A stretch of 64,000 nucleotides of DNA from Dyadobacter jiangsuensis (GCF_003014695.1 NZ_PYAS01000017.1:124001-188000), one strand, 5' to 3'; shown: positions 15,822 to 24,913, counted from the stretch's first letter. Program-made: numbers and translations. Notes: generated by a model from the letters alone, not told the origin.

Positions 15822-17471
15822 CTATTGCCTCGCGAGATATCGAAAGAAAAAACTCCCGCGATCCCCCAACTGCTGCCAGACAATATAGTTGGGGCCAAAG
15901 TCGCGGATTTTCGGTGGCTTTTCAAACGAAATACGATAGTTTTTTGCACTATAAGTCAGCTCTTCCAGTGGGGTCAATGCGCAGGCCGCGAAAATAAAAA
16001 GCGGAATTACCATATGCTTTTTTTTGCTTTCGAATAGCCACATAATTTGTTTTATCACGAATATCGACAATACGAAAAGTGGCGGAATAGAGAGTTTGAT
16101 ACTCCAATCATTCCACCTGCCAAGTATAAGAACCGGGATAACAAACAACAGCATTAATGCAATAATAAGAATATCGTCCTTTAATATTTTGGGATTCGAA
16201 AAAACGAATATAGATGACAATATCAAAAACTCGGCAGTTACGAAAACGCAGTATTGTACCCAATAGTCTTGCATAATGTTCGGCGCAAAAAACATTCCGA
16301 ACGAAAAATCATTAGAGACAATAAATGAAGTAAGTAGTATAAATAAAAGACAAGCCGCCGTGTTTGCCCAGCTCCATTGCATCCATTCCTTCCAATGGTG
16401 TTTCAATATGATCAAGATAAATGGTGCAATTCCTATCAAGCAAAGTGGCGACCAAAGTAACATCGACACACACGCCAGGGGAAAAATGCGTATCAAAACA
16501 GGACTGATTTGCCTGTGATTCAATATAACCCCGATTATCAGCCAGGTGGGCAAACAATGTTGCGGAGCCCAGAACAAATTCCTCGTATGTGAAAAGTAAT
16601 GCAGTGGGCTTAGCCACATTTCGGACCGGTCGCTAGTGAACCCCAGCAAGCGGTTGAAAACATAATCCATGCCACCGAACAGGCAAATGCCTGTGAAAAC
16701 TATTAAGGTAATCGTGTACCCGCGCTGCCGCACGTACACACGCACAAGCATGAGTGCGAGCGAAACGCCTAGCCAGGAATAGGCGAAAAGAGCCAGATTA
16801 GCGGCTTTCCAGCCCAGTATTTTACCTACGACCGCGGCGGGAAGATAGTAGGCAAAGTAGTAGACGTACGCTTTTTCCGAAATACTTCCGAACTCGTTTC
16901 CAAAATACCCTTTCTCAAAATACAACGGCCATGAGTCGGCTACAAGGTGCCACAGTAAAGAACTTCGTATGCCGGAGTCAAAATTACGATAGCCAATACC
17001 GCCGATGCTGGAAAATAACAACCAGATTAGTGCCATAAAGCCTAGCAGTGCCCAATGCCCGCGCCAGATGCGCGATTGTACCACCAGCTCTTTTATAGCC
17101 AGTTTAAAATTAATTGAGAAAATGCATTTGCGGTTTTCACGGTACAATCCATATCCAAGCAATCCAACAAAAACGACCAATACCTCGACCCTGACAAATC
17201 CGGACAAGAAAATTATTACAGGAAAAATCAGATAGCCAAACGAAGCTAAAACCAATAAATCAACTACCAACAACCGTTGAAATAAATACTGCGACTGGCT
17301 TTTAGGAGATCGCTCCGGTTTTAAATTTTTAAGTTCAATGGCTTTGACGAAAGACAGCACGTCTGTCCTCTCCGCATTCAATAATGGGAAGGTTTTCATA
17401 TAAATTAAAATCAAAAGACACAACATTCCCATCCGGATTGCCATAGCAATCAATCCGGCAGGTTGATTCAT
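15822..17471 (-). CDS. Polytopic membrane protein, GT-C-like, unknown function
   Basis: A 549-residue integral membrane protein with roughly a dozen hydrophobic segments. The general look (long loop after an early helix with repeated aromatic residues and an Asp, short polar C-terminus) recalls GT-C lipid-linked-sugar glycosyltransferases or related envelope proteins, but no diagnostic motif is visible. The reading frame is clearly more AT-rich than its neighbours (notably 16000-16400), which suggests a different origin or relaxed codon use. It stands alone, with a perfect palindrome about 70 bases before its start. Confidence 0.75.
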   Translation of the reverse strand: MNQPAGLIAMAIRMGMLCLLILIYMKTFPLLNAERTDVLSFVKAIELKNLKPERSPKSQSQYLFQRLLVVDLLVLASFGYLIFPVIIFLSGFVRVEVLVVFVGLLGYGLYRENRKCIFSINFKLAIKELVVQSRIWRGHWALLGFMALIWLLFSSIGGIGYRNFDSGIRSSLLWHLVADSWPLYFEKGYFGNEFGSISEKAYVYYFAYYLPAAVVGKILGWKAANLALFAYSWLGVSLALMLVRVYVRQRGYTITLIVFTGICLFGGMDYVFNRLLGFTSDRSEMWLSPLHYFSHTRNLFWAPQHCLPTWLIIGVILNHRQISPVLIRIFPLACVSMLLWSPLCLIGIAPFILIILKHHWKEWMQWSWANTAACLLFILLTSFIVSNDFSFGMFFAPNIMQDYWVQYCVFVTAEFLILSSIFVFSNPKILKDDILIIALMLLFVIPVLILGRWNDWSIKLSIPPLFVLSIFVIKQIMWLFESKKKHMVIPLFIFAACALTPLEELTYSAKNYRISFEKPPKIRDFGPNYIVWQQLGDRGSFFFRYLARQ

Positions 17472-17539
17472 TTGTAAAATACTAGCAGCAGGTTATCCGA
17501 ACGAGATAATCGGGGCGTCTGGCAATAACGATCATTGTT

Positions 17540-17561
17540 ATACGAAAAGCGCTTTTCGTAT
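17540..17561. promoter_or_regulatory. Perfect 22-base palindrome, possible operator
   Basis: ATACGAAAAGC (17540-17550) is followed directly by its exact reverse complement. The central AAGCGCTT with a CG dinucleotide at the symmetry axis is what LacI-family repressors prefer. It lies 69 bases upstream of the membrane-protein start (17471, leftward) and downstream of the phospholipase terminator, so it fits an operator for the membrane-protein gene. Confidence 0.5.
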
Positions 17562-17584
17562 TGAAACAGCTATTTTTTACAGCT

Positions 17585-17614
17585 CATAAAAAAGGACACT
17601 CTATTCGAGTGTCC
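17585..17614 (-). terminator. Rho-independent terminator of the phospholipase gene
   Basis: Read leftward, an 8-bp perfect stem (17614-17607 with 17601-17594) with a 5-base loop is followed directly by a T-run (17593-17588). It lies about 40 bases after the phospholipase C stop codon. Confidence 0.85.
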
Positions 17615-17652
17615 GCGTTGCGAAATTCCCTTTTTTATTTAAAAATTATATT

Positions 17653-19842
17653 TCAAATCCCGGTTGCCATGGCTGGATCACTAATACCGTGCTTGCCCGT
17701 TTCAATTCTCCCGGCAAATCGGCGTTGGTATTTTTGGTGAGAACTGAGTTCAATGGTAAGGTCGTACCAGTTCCCTTGGTCGACGCAGTTCCATTCCCTG
17801 GTCAGCTTCTTTCCTGCTGGTATTCGCATGTTCAGCGGTTTCGAGGGATCGTAGCTGCTCATGATTGTCATTTCCACTTCCGATTTGCCAGGATTTTGCA
17901 GTTCCAGGCGCAAAATACCCTTGCTATGCTCATAACTGGCCTTTATTTCGGGCTCCACACCTGCATTACCTCCCAAAAAACGACGAAAATAGCCGTTGGG
18001 TCCAAAGACCTCCAATTCGTAACCATCAGAATCGGGTACCCATTCATCAGAAAGTGACTTCCCGGCCTCCACAGTATAACGCCTCGGAATGCGATCGAGA
18101 TGTTTAAGATCGTATACATGAAACACTGCTCCGACAGTACCCGCATTTTCAAAAAACAGTTCCACTTTATTCGAAGCCGCTTTTGCATGCGTATGCAGGC
18201 GATACGGAAGTGCGCGGGAGTAACGTGTGCCCTTTTCCTGAAACAACGGCCCGGGCGACTCCGGCGCGGTGGCCCTGGGAAGCAGCCGGGACGCCTCTTC
18301 AATGCGCGCATAATCGGCGGTTTCGGGTAGTGGCGGAAACACCGGATCGTTGGGCGTTGCAAAATCGAACGCCGAAGTGAGGTCGCTGCTGACCGAACGG
18401 TGCCAGGGACTGATCGCAGGAATGACTACGTTGAACCGCTTTTCGAGAAACTGCCCTACCGAAGTGTGATCCGCAACCTCGGAATTGACCCACCCACCTT
18501 TGCTCCATGGCGAGATCATGTACATGGGCACGCGCGGGCCCATGCCCCAAGGGCGGATATTGCCGGTGATCGTGTCTCGCTTGTCCTGGTAAATGCGCAT
18601 CCGAACCGGCCCGCCTTTTTTCATGCTGGCTTCATGGAAAGGATTGGGAAATTCTGAAACGCCTTTGTCGTTGTTGAAATACATTCCGGCAAGATCGATC
18701 GTCGACTTACCTGCGAGTGATCCGTCCGCATTATAGGAAGGTACGGCTGGCGCCGGAAGGTGGTCGAAAAGCCCGTCGTTTTCATCAAACGTGAGGAAAA
18801 ATACTGTTTTGCTCCACACCTCGGGATTGGCAGTAATGGCCGCAAGCACCTGATGGGTAAAATCCCCTCCACGGTTCGGACTCGACGGCCCGCTGGGATG
18901 TTCCGAATTGCTTTGCGACGGCAATACCCAACTCACCTGCGGCAGTGTATTGTTTTTGACATGCTCCGTCAGGTCCCGGATCGACCAGTGCTTCATCCCG
19001 TTTTCATAAACCGGCGAGCCGGGTTTGGCCGTTCGGAAACTTTCAAAGGCCAGACAGCCGTGCATGGCGCCGGTCCAGTTATCATTCGGGTCCTGATAAA
19101 TACGCCAGCTGACGCCAGCCTTTTGCAGAACGTCGGGAATCGTGTCCCATTTAAATGCATTGCCGCGGTAGGTATAGCCGGGGTCGGGCATGTTGCCCTC
19201 CACCCAGCAGCGCAGATTCACAGGTTCGGAATCGACATCCGTACAATTGATACCCGCGGCACGCTTTTCGGGATCAAAATTAGACCCGGACCAGAAAACA
19301 ATGCGGTTCGGGTCTGTACCGGTGGCAATAGAGCAATGATAGGCATCGGAAATCGTGAATGCCTCGGCCAGGGCATATTGGAACGGAATCTCTTCGCGCG
19401 TGTAGTAAGCCATGGAGTAAGGCGTCTTGAACATCGGCCAGAAGCCATATTTACCCTGGTTCCAGGCTGCTTGCGTGTCGGGAAAATCGTGGGGTGTACC
19501 GTTGACCAGCGCCGCGTTCACCGTTTTTTTATCAGCACGGTAGGGCGAGTAATCCCGCTTCCCATCCGACTGTACAAATGCACGTTTACCGCTTTCGAGC
19601 GGGATCGGAAACCGGTCACCAAAGCCCCTGACCCCGCGCATCGCACCGAAGTAGTGATCGAAAGAGCGGTTTTCCTGCATCAGGATCACCACATGCTGTA
19701 CATCCTGAATGGTTTTGGTGGGGCTATACGCTTTCACCGCCAACGCTTTGCGGATCAATGGCGGCACCAAATTCAATGCAGCGCCAACCCCCGCCGCTCC
19801 CGCAGACATTTTAAGAAATTTCCGACGACCTATTTCCGACAT
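17653..19842 (-). CDS. Phosphocholine-type phospholipase C (exported)
   Basis: Exported phosphoesterase of the acid phosphatase/phospholipase C superfamily, 729 residues from the ATG at 19842; the frame also opens at a TTG 24 bases earlier. A Tat signal (GRRKFLKMSAG) precedes the catalytic domain, which carries MQENRSFDHYFG near residue 55, HCSIATGTDPNR, and TFDENDGLFDHLPAP with the metal-binding Asp/Glu/His cluster. The last roughly 220 residues contain two beta modules of the kind that end bacterial phospholipase C proteins. It would hydrolyse phosphatidylcholine or sphingomyelin to a phospho-headgroup, perhaps for phosphate scavenging. It is monocistronic with its own terminator. Confidence 0.92.
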   Translation of the reverse strand: MSEIGRRKFLKMSAGAAGVGAALNLVPPLIRKALAVKAYSPTKTIQDVQHVVILMQENRSFDHYFGAMRGVRGFGDRFPIPLESGKRAFVQSDGKRDYSPYRADKKTVNAALVNGTPHDFPDTQAAWNQGKYGFWPMFKTPYSMAYYTREEIPFQYALAEAFTISDAYHCSIATGTDPNRIVFWSGSNFDPEKRAAGINCTDVDSEPVNLRCWVEGNMPDPGYTYRGNAFKWDTIPDVLQKAGVSWRIYQDPNDNWTGAMHGCLAFESFRTAKPGSPVYENGMKHWSIRDLTEHVKNNTLPQVSWVLPSQSNSEHPSGPSSPNRGGDFTHQVLAAITANPEVWSKTVFFLTFDENDGLFDHLPAPAVPSYNADGSLAGKSTIDLAGMYFNNDKGVSEFPNPFHEASMKKGGPVRMRIYQDKRDTITGNIRPWGMGPRVPMYMISPWSKGGWVNSEVADHTSVGQFLEKRFNVVIPAISPWHRSVSSDLTSAFDFATPNDPVFPPLPETADYARIEEASRLLPRATAPESPGPLFQEKGTRYSRALPYRLHTHAKAASNKVELFFENAGTVGAVFHVYDLKHLDRIPRRYTVEAGKSLSDEWVPDSDGYELEVFGPNGYFRRFLGGNAGVEPEIKASYEHSKGILRLELQNPGKSEVEMTIMSSYDPSKPLNMRIPAGKKLTREWNCVDQGNWYDLTIELSSHQKYQRRFAGRIETGKHGISDPAMATGI

Positions 19843-20026
19843 TTTCTGGATTTGTTTTTCAATCAAAAGGCGAAACGAGGCTGCATTTAACCGGACCAGA
19901 TGCTTTCCTCATTCAATTTCATATTCCGTTAATCTGCGATAACCGACCGTTTAAAAATTGGCTTTCCTGCGAGCGTTACCAAACCTCCGAATCGCCGTCT
20001 AAATGAGGATCAAAAACTGGTGAAAT

Positions 20027-20045
20027 GTTTACCAAATCCGTAAAC
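20027..20045. promoter_or_regulatory. Inverted repeat before the GNAT/Xre pair
   Basis: GTTTAC (20027-20032), seven bases, then GTAAAC (20040-20045), with partly matching flanks. It ends 14 bases before the ATG at 20060, overlapping where the promoter should be. An operator in this place is typical of autoregulated toxin-antitoxin operons, and the second gene of the pair encodes an Xre-like protein that could bind it. Confidence 0.5.
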
Positions 20046-20059
20046 TTTTTTGTATCTTC

Positions 20060-20560
20060 ATGGGGTATTATTTAGAGGACAAACTAACCGGCGAGCGGCT
20101 GCCGGCGACGATTAGCAGGCTTTCCAGGAAAGAGATAATGCTGATCCACAAAAGTAAAAGATTCCATTTCAAGTGGGACAAAGAGCTGGAATTCGAAGTA
20201 TATGGGCTTCGGATCGACTCGACAGGAGAGATTGTCGGGGTTGTGTCGATCAAGCGCAACCGCAACGAATACGCGGTTAAGGTGCGGTTGATAGCCAGCG
20301 CGCAAGAATATACCGGAGCACGGAAAAGACTCGACAGAATCGCTGGCAGCTTGCTGGCTTTTGTCTGTCTAACCTCATTCGAGGCGAACTTCGACGGGTT
20401 CGTTTATTTGGTTCCTAAAACCTATTTAATAAAGGTCTATCGGGACAAATACGGCTTCCAGAATACCGGCACCAGCATGTTCTCAAATACAGTCAATTCT
20501 AAAATTCTAATTCAAAAATATCATGAGAGTAGCGACAAAGAAGGAATTGAAGGTTATTAA
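20060..20560 (+). CDS. GNAT-like protein, putative toxin
   Basis: A 166-residue protein not recognised by name. Its C-terminal half looks like a GNAT acetyltransferase core: IAGSLLAFVCLTSF (94-107) as the acetyl-CoA-facing helix, then FDGFVYLVPKT (111-121) and LIKVYRDKYGF. The classical Q/RxxGxG/A pyrophosphate loop is not well preserved. It is homologous to the protein at 37065: LTGE near the N-terminus, the AGxLxAxxCxxSF helix and the VPKTxLI stretch align. It overlaps the downstream Xre-like gene by 38 bases and has an inverted repeat at its promoter, as expected of a toxin-antitoxin unit. Toxicity is inference only. Confidence 0.6.
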   Translation: MGYYLEDKLTGERLPATISRLSRKEIMLIHKSKRFHFKWDKELEFEVYGLRIDSTGEIVGVVSIKRNRNEYAVKVRLIASAQEYTGARKRLDRIAGSLLAFVCLTSFEANFDGFVYLVPKTYLIKVYRDKYGFQNTGTSMFSNTVNSKILIQKYHESSDKEGIEGY

Positions 20561-21077
20561 GAAATTATTTGAGCAGTACACCCTGGATGAATTGGCGGAT
20601 GCGTTCGTTTTCCCGATTCACCCTGACGACGTGGAACAAGCGGAAAAAGATATGCAAGAATTTCGCACAATGCGCCAACGGGAAATTGCGAATCGGACGC
20701 CGGAGCAGTGGATAGAAGCCAAAACACTCACGATTAAATATCAGATGCTGGCCTATATCGAGGGAGACCGATCGGAAGCGCATTGGAACTTCCAATACTT
20801 CCTCAACGAATATATCCGTGCCCAAAGCAAAAAAAACAAGGAATTCGCGGCGGATGTGGACGTAAAGCCTTACGTCCTCAGCCAATACCTGAATGGCCAC
20901 CGTACGCCACCAAAGGAATTCCTGATCCGGCTGGAACTGCATTCCAATGGATTGATACCTGCATCGTGGTGGCTTAGGTCGCTGCAAAAATCAAAAGAAG
21001 TGGAACTCATGCAAGACTCCGCTATTCGCGAGCAGGAAAGCAAGCATGTCAAAAATAAAATCGAACTTGCGCTTTAA
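20523..21077 (+). CDS. Xre/HigA-like HTH protein, putative antitoxin
   Basis: A 184-residue protein with a charged helical N-terminal half and a helix-turn-helix at about 104-140 (VDVKPYVLSQYLNGHRTPP), the S-x-x-L-NG-x-R-x-P signature of HigA/Xre-type regulators. It starts inside the last 38 bases of the GNAT-like gene in another frame, so translation is coupled. It probably represses the pair through the inverted repeat at 20027-20045 and may neutralise its partner by direct contact. The alternative is a regulator of the downstream esterase, which starts 20 bases later. Confidence 0.65.
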   Translation: MRVATKKELKVIKKLFEQYTLDELADAFVFPIHPDDVEQAEKDMQEFRTMRQREIANRTPEQWIEAKTLTIKYQMLAYIEGDRSEAHWNFQYFLNEYIRAQSKKNKEFAADVDVKPYVLSQYLNGHRTPPKEFLIRLELHSNGLIPASWWLRSLQKSKEVELMQDSAIREQESKHVKNKIELAL

Positions 21078-21096
21078 ACGATCATCATTACTTCGA

Positions 21097-22653
21097 ATGA
21101 ACCTACGCGCATTTTCCGTACGCTACCTGCTGCTGGTCGCGACCTTTACTTGCTTACATTTCGCCGCGATTGCTGCCGACACACTCCGCGTCGAAGGCGG
21201 GAAAATTTCCGGCACCACTACCGCTGATGGCCGGATCGATATTTACAAAGGCATTCCGTTTGCCGCTCCGCCGGTGGGGGATTTACGCTGGAAAGCGCCG
21301 CAGCCAGTGAAAAAGTGGAATGGCGTGTTGGCCTGTGACAAATTCGGGCCGAGTCCAATGCAGGGCGACCCGGCGCCTTTCAGCATGTGGAGCGCGGAAT
21401 TCCTGATCCCCAAAACACCGATCAGCGAAGATTGCCTTTACCTGAACGTCTGGACTGAAAAACAGGGCAAAACAACCGCAAAAAAACCGGTGGTCGTATG
21501 GATCTACGGTGGAGGCTTCGTAAGCGGCGGCGCAGGATGTGCCATTTATGACGGTGAAGCGACAGCGAAAAAGGGCGTAGTATTTGTCAGCATCAATTAC
21601 CGTGTGGGCGCATTCGGTTTTTTTGCGCACCCCGAGCTAACCAAGGAATCGGGAAAGAATGCATCCGGAAATTATGGGTTAATGGACCAGATAGCCGCTT
21701 TGAAATGGGTAAAAAAGAACATCGCGCAGTTCGGCGGCGACCCCGACAACGTCACGATCGCGGGCCAATCAGCCGGATCTATGAGTGTTAACTGCCTCGT
21801 GGTGAGCCCGCAGGCGAAAGGACTTTTCAATAAGGCGATTGCGGAGAGCGGCGGAGGTTTTGGCAGAAATTATCCTTCGTTGAAACAGGCGGAAGATGGC
21901 GGCTTGAAAGCCGGTCAGGATTTGGGTGCTACTTCCCTGGCAGCGTTGAGAAAGGTCCCGGCCGATGTTATCCTCAAAAAAGTGTTCAGTTTCCGGGGAC
22001 CGATTGTCGACGGCCTTGTACTTCCGGAATCCATTTCGGCCATTTACCAGGCAGGCAAACAAAACCCGGTAACCCTGCTGACTGGCTGGAACCAGAACGA
22101 AAATGCAGTAGAGAAGCCAAAAACCGCAGCAGAGTTCCAAGCCGCTTACAACGAGTTGCTCGGCCCCAAGGCACAGACATTCTTCCAGCATTACCCGGCG
22201 CAAACCGACGAGCAGGCGGCTCACTCACAAAACGAGCTCGCGCGGGACGGAAGCTTTGGCATGCAGAACTACGCGTGGGCATTGGCACAGACGCAGCAAA
22301 ATAAGGGCGTATATCTGTACCGTTTTACGCGAAAACTACCTGCCACGGGCATCTACGCTCGCTACGGCGCGTTCCACACGGCCGAGGTGGCCTATGCGTA
22401 TGACAACCTACGTTTCATCGATCGCGCATTGCGGCCGCTGGACGCGACCGACGAACAGATCGCACACGTGATGTCGGCATATTGGGTAAATTTTATCAAA
22501 ACCGGTAACCCGAATGGTAACGCGCTGCCCCAATGGCCTGCATTTAATGCAAATGCACCTCAAATGATATTACTCGGCGACGAAATAAAGGCGGGCCCAT
22601 TGGCCGAACAGCCTGCACTGGATTTCCAGATTGAGCAGGCCGCCAAACGGTAG
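21097..22653 (+). CDS. Type B carboxylesterase (exported)
   Basis: Alpha/beta hydrolase of the carboxylesterase/lipase type B family, 518 residues from the ATG at 21097. That start gives a compact signal peptide ending FAAIAAD; an earlier ATG at 21046 has a Shine-Dalgarno-like AGGAAAG but overlaps the Xre gene. Family marks are the oxyanion region IYGGGFVSGG, EDCLYLNVW, the nucleophile elbow GQSAGS with Ser225, and the His motif FHTAEVAYAYD. It hydrolyses carboxylic esters, possibly on plant-derived material, in the periplasm or outside. It is followed by a hairpin and another exported enzyme. Confidence 0.9.
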   Translation: MNLRAFSVRYLLLVATFTCLHFAAIAADTLRVEGGKISGTTTADGRIDIYKGIPFAAPPVGDLRWKAPQPVKKWNGVLACDKFGPSPMQGDPAPFSMWSAEFLIPKTPISEDCLYLNVWTEKQGKTTAKKPVVVWIYGGGFVSGGAGCAIYDGEATAKKGVVFVSINYRVGAFGFFAHPELTKESGKNASGNYGLMDQIAALKWVKKNIAQFGGDPDNVTIAGQSAGSMSVNCLVVSPQAKGLFNKAIAESGGGFGRNYPSLKQAEDGGLKAGQDLGATSLAALRKVPADVILKKVFSFRGPIVDGLVLPESISAIYQAGKQNPVTLLTGWNQNENAVEKPKTAAEFQAAYNELLGPKAQTFFQHYPAQTDEQAAHSQNELARDGSFGMQNYAWALAQTQQNKGVYLYRFTRKLPATGIYARYGAFHTAEVAYAYDNLRFIDRALRPLDATDEQIAHVMSAYWVNFIKTGNPNGNALPQWPAFNANAPQMILLGDEIKAGPLAEQPALDFQIEQAAKR

Positions 22654-22661
22654 AATTGAAA

Positions 22662-22709
22662 GGAAGCCGGCTTAAAGCGGTTGTAACCAGTCAACTCAAA
22701 CCGGCTTCC
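22662..22709 (+). other. Hairpin abutting the next start codon
   Basis: GGAAGCCGG (22662-22670) pairs perfectly with CCGGCTTCC (22701-22709), leaving one base before the ATG at 22711. The loop holds a small inner stem (GGTT...AACC). It could end the esterase transcript weakly or mask the ribosome site of the following gene. There is no T-run. Confidence 0.45.
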
Positions 22710-22710
22710 C

Positions 22711-23589
22711 ATGCTTATCGACAGAAAAACTTTCCTGCAAAACCTCTCCATTGCTGCCGGCGCGGCGCTGCTGCCCGATTTCGCACAGGCTGATCCTCTT
22801 CTTTGGAAAAAACCAAAAATGCAGCTCGGATTTGTCACGTACCTGTGGGGTAAAGACTGGGATGTGCCGACGTTGATCAAAAACCTTTCCGACACCCGCA
22901 TTACGGGTGTGGAGCTGCGCGTGGAGCATGCCCACAAGGTAATGCCCGACCTCACGCCTGAGCAGCGGAAGGCCGTTAAGAAGCAATTTGCCGACAGCCC
23001 CGTCAAGATCATCGGGCTGGGCACCAACCAGCAATACGACTATCCCGATCAGGACAAGCTAAAAGCGTCAATCGAGCGCACGAAGGAATTCATTCGCCTG
23101 AGCGCGGATGTGGGCGGTACCGGCGTGAAAGTGAAACCCAATGCATTGCATAAGGAAGTTCCTACCGAAAAGACATTGGAACAAATCGGGCTTGCGCTGC
23201 GCGGATTAGCGGGTTACGCAGCCGATTTTGGCCAACAACTGCGGCTGGAAGTTCATGGCGAAGAAACGCAGGAACTTCCAAATATCCGCAAGATCATGGA
23301 TTATGCCGACCACCGCAACGCCAAAATATGCTGGAACTGCAACAAACAGGATCTGAACGGGCAGGGCTTTCAATACAATTTTGATCTGGTCAAAAAGTAC
23401 TTCGGCGACACCTGCCACGTCCGCGAGCTCGACCGTACCGATTACCCCTACCCCGAACTGATCGACAATCTGGCCAAAATGGATTACAAGGGCTGGGTAT
23501 TGCTGGAATGCCACACCAACCCCGAAGACAAGATCGCGGCATTGAAACAGCAGCGCCAGGTATTCGATACCATGATGGCCAAATACTGA
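22711..23589 (+). CDS. Sugar phosphate isomerase/epimerase-like TIM barrel (exported)
   Basis: A 292-residue xylose-isomerase-like TIM barrel (AP endonuclease 2 family). A short signal-like N-terminus (RKTFLQNLSIAAGAALLP) suggests export. LGFVTYLWGKDWD opens the barrel. LRLEVHGEE and ICWNCNK occupy positions where the family binds metal, and WVLLECHTNPEDK closes it. Its stop codon is immediately followed by the stop of the convergent glucarate dehydratase gene with no bases between. Substrate unknown; exported members often act on sugar lactones or ketosugars. Confidence 0.8.
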   Translation: MLIDRKTFLQNLSIAAGAALLPDFAQADPLLWKKPKMQLGFVTYLWGKDWDVPTLIKNLSDTRITGVELRVEHAHKVMPDLTPEQRKAVKKQFADSPVKIIGLGTNQQYDYPDQDKLKASIERTKEFIRLSADVGGTGVKVKPNALHKEVPTEKTLEQIGLALRGLAGYAADFGQQLRLEVHGEETQELPNIRKIMDYADHRNAKICWNCNKQDLNGQGFQYNFDLVKKYFGDTCHVRELDRTDYPYPELIDNLAKMDYKGWVLLECHTNPEDKIAALKQQRQVFDTMMAKY

Positions 23590-24879
23590 TTACCAGCGGA
23601 CCGCTTTAAATTTCCAACCCGGTACTTTTTTCTGCATCTCAATTTCATCGTCGCGCTTTTTAAGACCGCAGTCGAGGTAATTCTGATGCAGTTTTTTGAG
23701 TGCCTCTCGATCCAGCTCCACGCCCAGGCCGGGCCCGGTGGGTACTTTCACGCTGCCTTCCTCGAACTGAATGCGCCCGCCGACGATCACCTCATCGCTC
23801 TGCCACGGGTAATGCGTATCCAGCGCATAAGGCACGCCGGGCAATGCCCCCCCGAGGTGAACCATAGCGGCCAGCGAAATACCCAAATGGCTGTTGGAAT
23901 GCATGGAAAGGCCGCGCCCGAACGTCTGGCAAATGCCCGAGAGCGTCATAGAGGCCTGCAACCCTCCCCAGAAGTGGTGATCACTGAGGATTATATCCTC
24001 AGAACCCAGCTCGATACTCCGCGGAATGTCGCCAAACGAGGTGGTACACATGTTGGTCGCCAGCGGAATGCCCAGTTCCCTGCGCACTTTTGCCATATTC
24101 TCCTGCCCGCGCACGGGATCTTCGAGGTATTCGAGAATGCCTTTCAGCTCGCGCCCATAGCGGATCGCCGTTTCAACCTCCCATATCGCATTCGGGTCGA
24201 CGCGCAACGGCACATCCGGGCCAAATGCCTTATACAACGCCAGCATCGAATCGACTTCCACGCGCGGCTCAAATACGCCGCCTTTCAGCTTGATCGATTG
24301 AAACCCGAACTCCTTACACATCGCCTCCGCCTGCGCGACGATGCTTTCGGGATCCAGCGCCGCAGCCTGTCGCGCAGCCGCCCAGCCAGTGGCGCCCGGG
24401 TCGGTGCCGAATTCCAGCGGGCCGCCTGCGCCTTCATATTTATAAAACAAATAAGCCGAAAACGGTACTCGATCACGCATTTTACCTCCCAGCAAATCCA
24501 CCACCGGCCGACCGGTGATTTTGCCGATGATATCCAGACAAGCCACTTCCACCGAGCTGAAAATATGCACGAGCTTCCGCTGGTCCCACGGCGCATCCCC
24601 GCGTGCCGCCGCCGATTCCGTTCCGAAATGCTTGGACAGTACCTGCCGGATCACATTCAGGTTGAACGGGTCGCGACCAATCAGCAACGCCCTGGCCTCT
24701 TCCAGCGCGGCATCGATATCGCTGTTGCCGGGGATTTCGCTAATGCCCGAAATGCGGTCGTCCGTTACGATTTCGACAATCGTGCGCAGCGCATAAGGCG
24801 CATGCAAGCCCGCAGCATTCAAAAGCGGCGGGTCAATAATGGCAATGGGGGTGATGTGGATTTCCTCGATTTTGGACAT
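23590..24879 (-). CDS. gudD: Glucarate dehydratase-like enolase superfamily enzyme
   Basis: Cytoplasmic 429-residue dehydratase of the enolase superfamily, glucarate dehydratase branch. It would convert D-glucarate to 5-keto-4-deoxyglucarate. Marks are the N-terminal capping domain with GISEIPGNS, the KxK base motif in SIKLKGG (near 195), metal ligands in RVDPNAIW and YLEDPVRGQ, and the C-terminal MHSNSHLGISLAAMVHLG and ALDTHYPWQ typical of glucarate dehydratases. It is the last gene of the sugar-acid locus; the repeat-filled 269-base gap before it may give it a separate promoter. The exact aldarate specificity is inferred from neighbours. Confidence 0.85.
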   Translation of the reverse strand: MSKIEEIHITPIAIIDPPLLNAAGLHAPYALRTIVEIVTDDRISGISEIPGNSDIDAALEEARALLIGRDPFNLNVIRQVLSKHFGTESAAARGDAPWDQRKLVHIFSSVEVACLDIIGKITGRPVVDLLGGKMRDRVPFSAYLFYKYEGAGGPLEFGTDPGATGWAAARQAAALDPESIVAQAEAMCKEFGFQSIKLKGGVFEPRVEVDSMLALYKAFGPDVPLRVDPNAIWEVETAIRYGRELKGILEYLEDPVRGQENMAKVRRELGIPLATNMCTTSFGDIPRSIELGSEDIILSDHHFWGGLQASMTLSGICQTFGRGLSMHSNSHLGISLAAMVHLGGALPGVPYALDTHYPWQSDEVIVGGRIQFEEGSVKVPTGPGLGVELDREALKKLHQNYLDCGLKKRDDEIEMQKKVPGWKFKAVRW

Positions 24880-24913
24880 CGGTACTAATTTTGAATGAGT
24901 GAATGATTGAATG

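Noticed and set aside
18760..19890. 376-residue + strand ORF
   Set aside because: It is antisense to the phospholipase C gene; amino-acid composition is Arg/His-rich as expected of a shadow frame.
23686..24888. 400-residue + strand ORF
   Set aside because: It lies wholly antisense to the glucarate dehydratase-like gene and has no recognisable domain.
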